A DNA stretch of 64,000 bases from an uncultured Lachnospiraceae bacterium. Lineage in GTDB: Bacteria; Bacillota; Clostridia; Lachnospirales; Lachnospiraceae. The notes under the pieces were generated by a model. The model did no database searches. It had not been told where the DNA came from and saw nothing but the letters and a program-made list of their open reading frames with translations. The position numbers and the translations under genes were made by a program. Numbering within the stretch: the first letter of the stretch is position 1; the number at the start of each line of letters is the position of its first letter. Of the stretch, positions 60,153-64,000 are shown in pieces. Where the stretch lies: contig CAJUDE010000021.1 in the NCBI GenBank assembly GCA_910585295.1, positions 7,232 to 71,231 of the forward strand, in the 5' to 3' direction.

Positions 60153-61403
60153 TCATGTTCCCCTGGCATCAGTTAAAACAAGGCCGTATTTCCGAGCCTG
60201 CGCGATCAGTTTCATCTTTTTTGATTCATCCACGCGTTTCTGGGCTTCTGCAGACCTGCTCTCATCGTATGCCTCCCCTGTGGTCAAAATATTGTATACA
60301 ATGACCAGGAGTTTATGGCCAAGGGCAATGACTGCTTTTTTCATCCCCCGGCGTTTGGACAGCCGGTAAAACCATTCCCTCAGATAGTTCTTTCTCGCCC
60401 GTGTCGCCGCCCAGGCGCATTGGCATATCACGCATTTCACATAAGGGTTCCCTTTTTTTAAACGGTTCGATTTCTTCTTCCCGGCACTTTCATTATCCCC
60501 CGGAACCACCCCGGCCCAGCTACACAGATGCCCGGATGTCGGGAACATGCTCAGATCCGTCCCAAGCTCAGAGATCATAGTGATTGCAGTCATCCCGCTG
60601 ATCCCTGGGATTGTTTCCAAAAGGGCGATGCTCGGCTCATATTTTTGCGCACAGGCATAGATCTCCCTTTCCACATCCTCAATCTCTTTCAGAGACTGCC
60701 CATAATTGCGCACCAGCATGGACAGGAAAGCCCTGTCATGCCCATCCATCCTGCCATTCACGGCCTGCCTTATGACATCCAGCTTCTTCCGTGCCGTCCC
60801 ATGCAGGAGGTTCAGGATCTCTTCCGGTTCAATAGAGCCTGCTTCACATAACTTCCGAATCAAAGCCATCCCTGTTTTCCCAAAAATATCCGCCAAAACA
60901 GTGGAGAGCTTAAAGCCGCATGCCTGGAGCTGCTTTTCGATCCGGTTTTTATGCCCCGTCATTTCCTGGACCAGTGTCCTGCGATATCGCGTCCAGTCAC
61001 GCAGCTCACGGATTTCCCTTGGAGGGATATAGCTCGGCTCCAGGAGCCCCGCCCGCAGGAGTCCTGCAATCCACCTGGAATCCTTAATATCCGTCTTCTT
61101 CCCAGGCACATTTTTCATATGGTAGGGATTTGCCACTGTAATATTAAACTTAAAATCCTCCTCCGCCCCGGCTTCCAGGACATTGTAGATCGGGAACCAG
61201 TAAACACCTGTGCTTTCCATTGCAATGTCCCTGCAATTGTTTGCTTTCAGCCATTCCCTCATTTCTTCCAGCCCGGAAAGGAGAGTGGAAAACTCACGCA
61301 CTTCTTCCTTCGGCTCTGTCCCAAGGCTGCCTGACAGCAGGCATGCCGCGATCATCTCCTTATGCACGTCCAGCCCACAGCATACTTCCAATAAATCCTT
61401 CAT
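60153..61403 (-). mobile_element. IS110 family transposase
   Basis: 416 residues. The N-terminal RuvC-like DEDD domain has CCGLDVHKEMIAACLLSG, AMESTGVYWFPIYNVL, then NPYHMKNVPGKKTDIKDSRW (with K-T-D-x-x-D). The C-terminal transposase domain has LETIPGISGMTAITMISELG, SWAGVVPGDNESAGKKKSNR and the Ser in GDNESAGK region. IS110 enzymes insert without terminal inverted repeats, guided by a bridge RNA made from the noncoding left end. The non-coding sequence at 61404-61590 upstream of the start is the expected place for it. GAGGAGGATGGATT lies before the ATG. Confidence 0.95.
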
Positions 61404-61578
61404 AATCCATCCTCCTCATCTAAAATCAAAAAATATCCGTCCAAATCTGCAGGATGGCTCATTTTGAAGGATTGGAATAATAATACCCGTGCTATTCCTA
61501 TGCAGAGATCCTGCGATAGGGCAACATGAAACTGTACACCAAAATGAGCCCAGCCAAGATCACTCACGAGTTCGCAAC
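61404..61578 (-). ncRNA. Candidate IS110 bridge RNA region (non-coding left end)
   Basis: 175 non-coding bases lie directly upstream of the transposase. They contain the paired segments GGAATA/TATTCC and CAGGAT/ATCCTG, consistent with stem-loops. In IS621-type elements the bridge RNA with target- and donor-binding loops is encoded in this place. Loops and guide sequences were not identified by eye. Confidence 0.4.
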
Positions 61579-62790
61579 TCAGTTAAATGCCGGAATCTCC
61601 CCTGCCCTTCCAGTATAACAGCCTGCGAAATCCCTGGGGAGCCGTTTCATACGATACTGTGAAAATACTTTCATGACCAGATCACTCTGCATCCTTCCAC
61701 ACGCATTAAGCGCATTATCCAATATGTTTCCAAACAAAACGCACATATCAAACTCATTGATACAGCATCCCTTTGGCATCTGCACATCACATTCCCATTT
61801 GATGTTTTCCTCTTCCGCCCGTTTCCGCTTCTGGTACAGAAGCGCATCCACCGCCTTATTCCCTGTCATATCCCCTCCGGCATCCAAGACAATATCCCCC
61901 ATATTTCTCAGGTAGCCATCTATCTTCTCCCATTCTCGATTCCGGGACAGCGCCGACAGAGCAATGATATGGTTCTTCATGTCATGCCGCAGCCGTTCCG
62001 ACTGTCTGTACTGTTCTGCTAGCATTTTATATACCGCAATCTGCGAGTGGTACTGGCCGCTTTTCTCCTGTTCCAAATAAATACGGTTCATCCCAAACAC
62101 ATAAAATCCTGTTGCTGCAATAGACAAAAGATCCAAAACCAAAAATTCAGCAAAGCTGAAAAGCTGATCATAATACAATCCCATGTTGCCCCCGCTCCTA
62201 ACCATAACACCATAACTCGCACCCAGGCTCGCCACATCATACATTGCAACAATCACAAGTAAAGGAACTGCCAATATGAGATACCACTTTCCCCGCTTGC
62301 CACAAAAAACAGGCTCAAGATGCTTTGACATCCAGCATACAGCCAATACAGCAAAACAATAGCCAGCACCACTGATTAATGCGCTTATCCAAGCTTTAGA
62401 AAATGGTTCGGGAATCTTTTTTACTGTGTGCAGAAAAAACAGTTCCAGACAAAATAAAAAAGAAGCACTGAAATTTGTTACCGTTCTTACAACAACCATC
62501 AACATGGATGCAGCCAGAATCCGTTTCTCCCTGTCTGACCGGAACAACAGTACCACCAATCCCATAAAGAATATCGGTTTCAACAATACAGAAAAAATAT
62601 ACAGACTGAAATACATCCGACTCAAAATACAACTAAACAGCCAGCTACAAAAGGAAAAAGCCAAAAAAATCCGTTCCCTCCTTTTTGAAGCCCCTAAAAA
62701 TTTTTTGCAAAATTTATCCGCTGCCCATAGATACCCTAGAAAGAATGGCGCTATAATTAAAATATCTATATAATCTAAGAGTTGTTTCAT
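61579..62790 (-). pseudogene. AgrC-like GHKL sensor histidine kinase, C-terminus lost
   Basis: 403 codons. Six or seven N-terminal helices (LLDYIDILIIAPFFLGYLWA, VLLKPIFFMGLVVLLF and more) precede the dimerisation box with His269 in SERLRHDMKNHIIALSAL and the N-box FGNILDNALNACGRM (residues 353-367). Normal GHKL kinases continue for about 70 residues with G1 and G2 boxes (GxGL). Here the sequence after GRM is unrelated (DLVMKVFSQYRMKRLPRDFA) and stops, close to the IS110 left end. The ATP lid is missing, so kinase activity is unlikely. It overlaps its response regulator by four bases and belonged to an agr/LytTR-type signalling unit. Confidence 0.75.
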
Positions 62791-63503
62791 AGAATCCCTC
62801 CATTTTCCCGCATAACCTTAAGCACCTTCTGGACAAACTCATCATATCTTCTTTTTGCAATCACGATTTTTTTCCCGTTTTCCAGAATCACTTCCTTCCT
62901 GTTATACCCGTCAACATATTTCAGATTTATAAGATAGCTTTTATGGCACCTGAAAAAACCTTTATCCTGTAGTTTGTTCTCTAACTCCCCTATCTGCTCA
63001 TAATAAGTAAAAATCCCTTCCGGCCCATGAACATCGACTACCCTTCCTTTTATCTCGAAATAGTATATATCATCAAGGAATAACTTCTTTTTCTGCCTTT
63101 CCCTGCTTACTATGATAAATTCCTGTGAACGGCTTTCTGTTTTGAAGACGGCTTTTTGCAGTACACTTTTCAGTTTCCTGTCATCCACAGGCTTCAACAG
63201 ATATTGGAAAGCCTCCACGTCATACGCTTCAAACACATACTCCCTGCTGGAAGATACAAAAATGAGTATCTTATCAGATGCCTTTTTACGAAAATCCTGT
63301 GCTGTTTTCATCCCATCCAAATCCTGCATAATGATATCAAGGAAAACAATGTCAAAACTTTCCAGTGCCTGCAGCAGTTCCCCGCCGCTTCGGAACTGGC
63401 GGATAATGCATGGTATTTTCATTTCTTCCATAATTTCTTTAATTCTCTTTGCCATATTGCAGCATTCTATGACTTCATCATCACAAACCGCTATTGAGAG
63501 CAT
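62787..63503 (-). CDS. LytTR family response regulator (AgrA-like)
   Basis: 238 residues from ATG 63503 (GGCAGGTGATGAA upstream). Receiver domain with the acidic pair in SIAVCDDEVIECC (D8, D9), phospho-acceptor D56 in DIVFLDIIMQDLDG and the conserved K in FQYLLKPVDDRKL (about 104). The C-terminal LytTR DNA-binding domain (about 137-235) has DDIYYFEIKGRVVDVHG, FFRCHKSYLINLKYVDGYNR and EVILENGKKIVIAKRRY. It should bind paired 9-bp repeats at target promoters. With its kinase truncated, control would be by another kinase or lost. Confidence 0.92.
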   Translation of the reverse strand: MLSIAVCDDEVIECCNMAKRIKEIMEEMKIPCIIRQFRSGGELLQALESFDIVFLDIIMQDLDGMKTAQDFRKKASDKILIFVSSSREYVFEAYDVEAFQYLLKPVDDRKLKSVLQKAVFKTESRSQEFIIVSRERQKKKLFLDDIYYFEIKGRVVDVHGPEGIFTYYEQIGELENKLQDKGFFRCHKSYLINLKYVDGYNRKEVILENGKKIVIAKRRYDEFVQKVLKVMRENGGIL

Positions 63504-63735
63504 TTCATCACCTGCCTTATATGGGTATATCGTATATATCGACAAAAACGGGCATAAAGTTTTGTTAATGATATGAACGGGCTTTTCCGTGTAATAACCG
63601 TTTCAAATATATTTTTCGCCATTCGTCCGATATAAGGCGGCACAAACGCAAACCGCCGTGTAAGCATATTACCTCTGATTCCCCCGCTTTCCAAGTGGTT
63701 TTCTGAATAGGAAAAAGAATCTGCCTGCGGAAACG

Positions 63736-63781
63736 GCAGACCGCCGCATATGGCGGTTTGCCATAGCGGCGGTCTGCTTTT
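63736..63781. terminator. 12-bp GC-rich hairpin followed by T-run
   Basis: GCAGACCGCCGC, 18-base loop with a second small stem, GCGGCGGTCTGC, then TTTT on the plus strand. It separates the response regulator from the genes upstream of it on the minus strand. Confidence 0.75.
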
Positions 63782-63790
63782 GTATATTAT

Positions 63791-63886
63791 TCAGCTAAAA
63801 CAAGGCTGTCCTGGCATACTTTTATCGTTTGCCAGTAAAACATTCAGCAGCACAGAACGCCATCTATTTTCCTCCGATTGTCCCAT
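63791..63886 (-). CDS. Possible 31-residue peptide upstream of the AgrA-like regulator
   Basis: ATG 63886 opens a frame MGQSEENRWRSVLLNVLLAN then DKSMPGQPCFS, ending just before the hairpin at 63736. It has a basic/hydrophobic first half and a Cys three residues from the end. It overlaps the 3' end of the preceding gene by 23 bases and has no convincing ribosome site. Size and position recall an autoinducer precursor of agr systems, but the conserved tail of AgrD is absent, so it may be chance. Confidence 0.2.
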   Translation of the reverse strand: MGQSEENRWRSVLLNVLLANDKSMPGQPCFS

Positions 63887-64000
63887 CGTTTTCAAACTCA
63901 TTTCCATATGACCTGATTTCTTCCTGATAATTTTGCTTTATCTGTTCCAGCATTCTATTTCGGATATTTTTAAGGTGTTGGATATCTGTTGTAACATACC
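63864..64000 (-). CDS. Unidentified protein, C-terminal part (cut by window edge)
   Basis: The last 44 codons of a gene read YVTTDIQHLKNIRNRMLEQI then KQNYQEEIRSYGNEFENDGT, ending IGGK. It is charged and helical with no membrane segment, unlike AgrB. No family can be assigned from this piece. Confidence 0.45.
   Translation of the reverse strand, partial: YVTTDIQHLKNIRNRMLEQIKQNYQEEIRSYGNEFENDGTIGGK

Overview
The window looks like a chromosomal segment of a gut-type clostridium, most likely a Lachnospiraceae member. The evidence is the gene set rather than a species marker: a ferredoxin-linked NfnAB pair, a flavodiiron protein, a class III fructose bisphosphatase, an Fe-S serine dehydratase, class II GalT, a lysine riboswitch, an ileS T-box, Gram-positive Shine-Dalgarno sites (AGGAGG) before almost every start, and moderate GC with an AT-rich mobile insert at the right end. 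No rRNA or complete tRNA gene was seen.

Layout. 1-4900 is a drug-efflux and MarR neighbourhood in visible decay: a frameshifted ABC exporter, a truncated and frameshifted cytidylate-kinase-like gene, an intact MATE pump and MarR regulator, then remnants of an HPr-like gene and of groEL still behind a perfect CIRCE operator. 4979-8470 holds a LysR regulator and an ECF sigma/anti-sigma/membrane-protein operon bracketed by copies of a dispersed GC-rich repeat. 9128-14309 is serine deamination (sdaAB), a flavodiiron protein and NfnAB. 14473-17247 is a four-gene overlapping operon whose last two genes are a Septu-like (PtuAB) ATPase/HNH pair. 17337-22466 covers fbp, an Fe-alcohol dehydrogenase, dapB and dapA (lysine riboswitch). 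22951-29343 contains corrinoid adenosyltransferase, a two-OB-fold SSB, cyclophilin, Nudix, small membrane proteins, a P-loop-less MinD-like protein and an amidase whose 5' end lies in a second dispersed repeat.

29469-39160 has a secreted transglutaminase-like protein, a lone FabH, an ABC-2 exporter, YaaA and HflX. 39309-46341 has a DUF134/FeMo-cofactor-binding fusion with a near-consensus promoter, the gal genes with their LacI-type regulator and four identical 9-bp sites between them, a TPR lipoprotein and a DMT exporter. 46348-52510 is glycogen phosphorylase and ileS with a T-box leader.

53263-59921 is a mobile insert: phage endolysin, a small Cys-rich ORF, an r1t-like holin, an unknown lysis-neighbour protein, an AT-rich HEPN (RNxxxH) protein of likely anti-phage role, and two overlapping large serine recombinases, with no capsid or tail genes. 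An IS110 transposase follows (60153-61403), then an agr-like GHKL sensor kinase that has lost its ATP-binding C-terminus, and its LytTR response regulator.

The two best candidates for defence functions are the Septu-like pair and the HEPN protein. The most unusual sequence-level observations are the two dispersed repeat families that sit exactly at gene ends, the CIRCE-driven groEL remnant, a probable AUC start codon on the ECF sigma gene, and a fused metallocluster-binding gene carrying a strong internal ribosome binding site.
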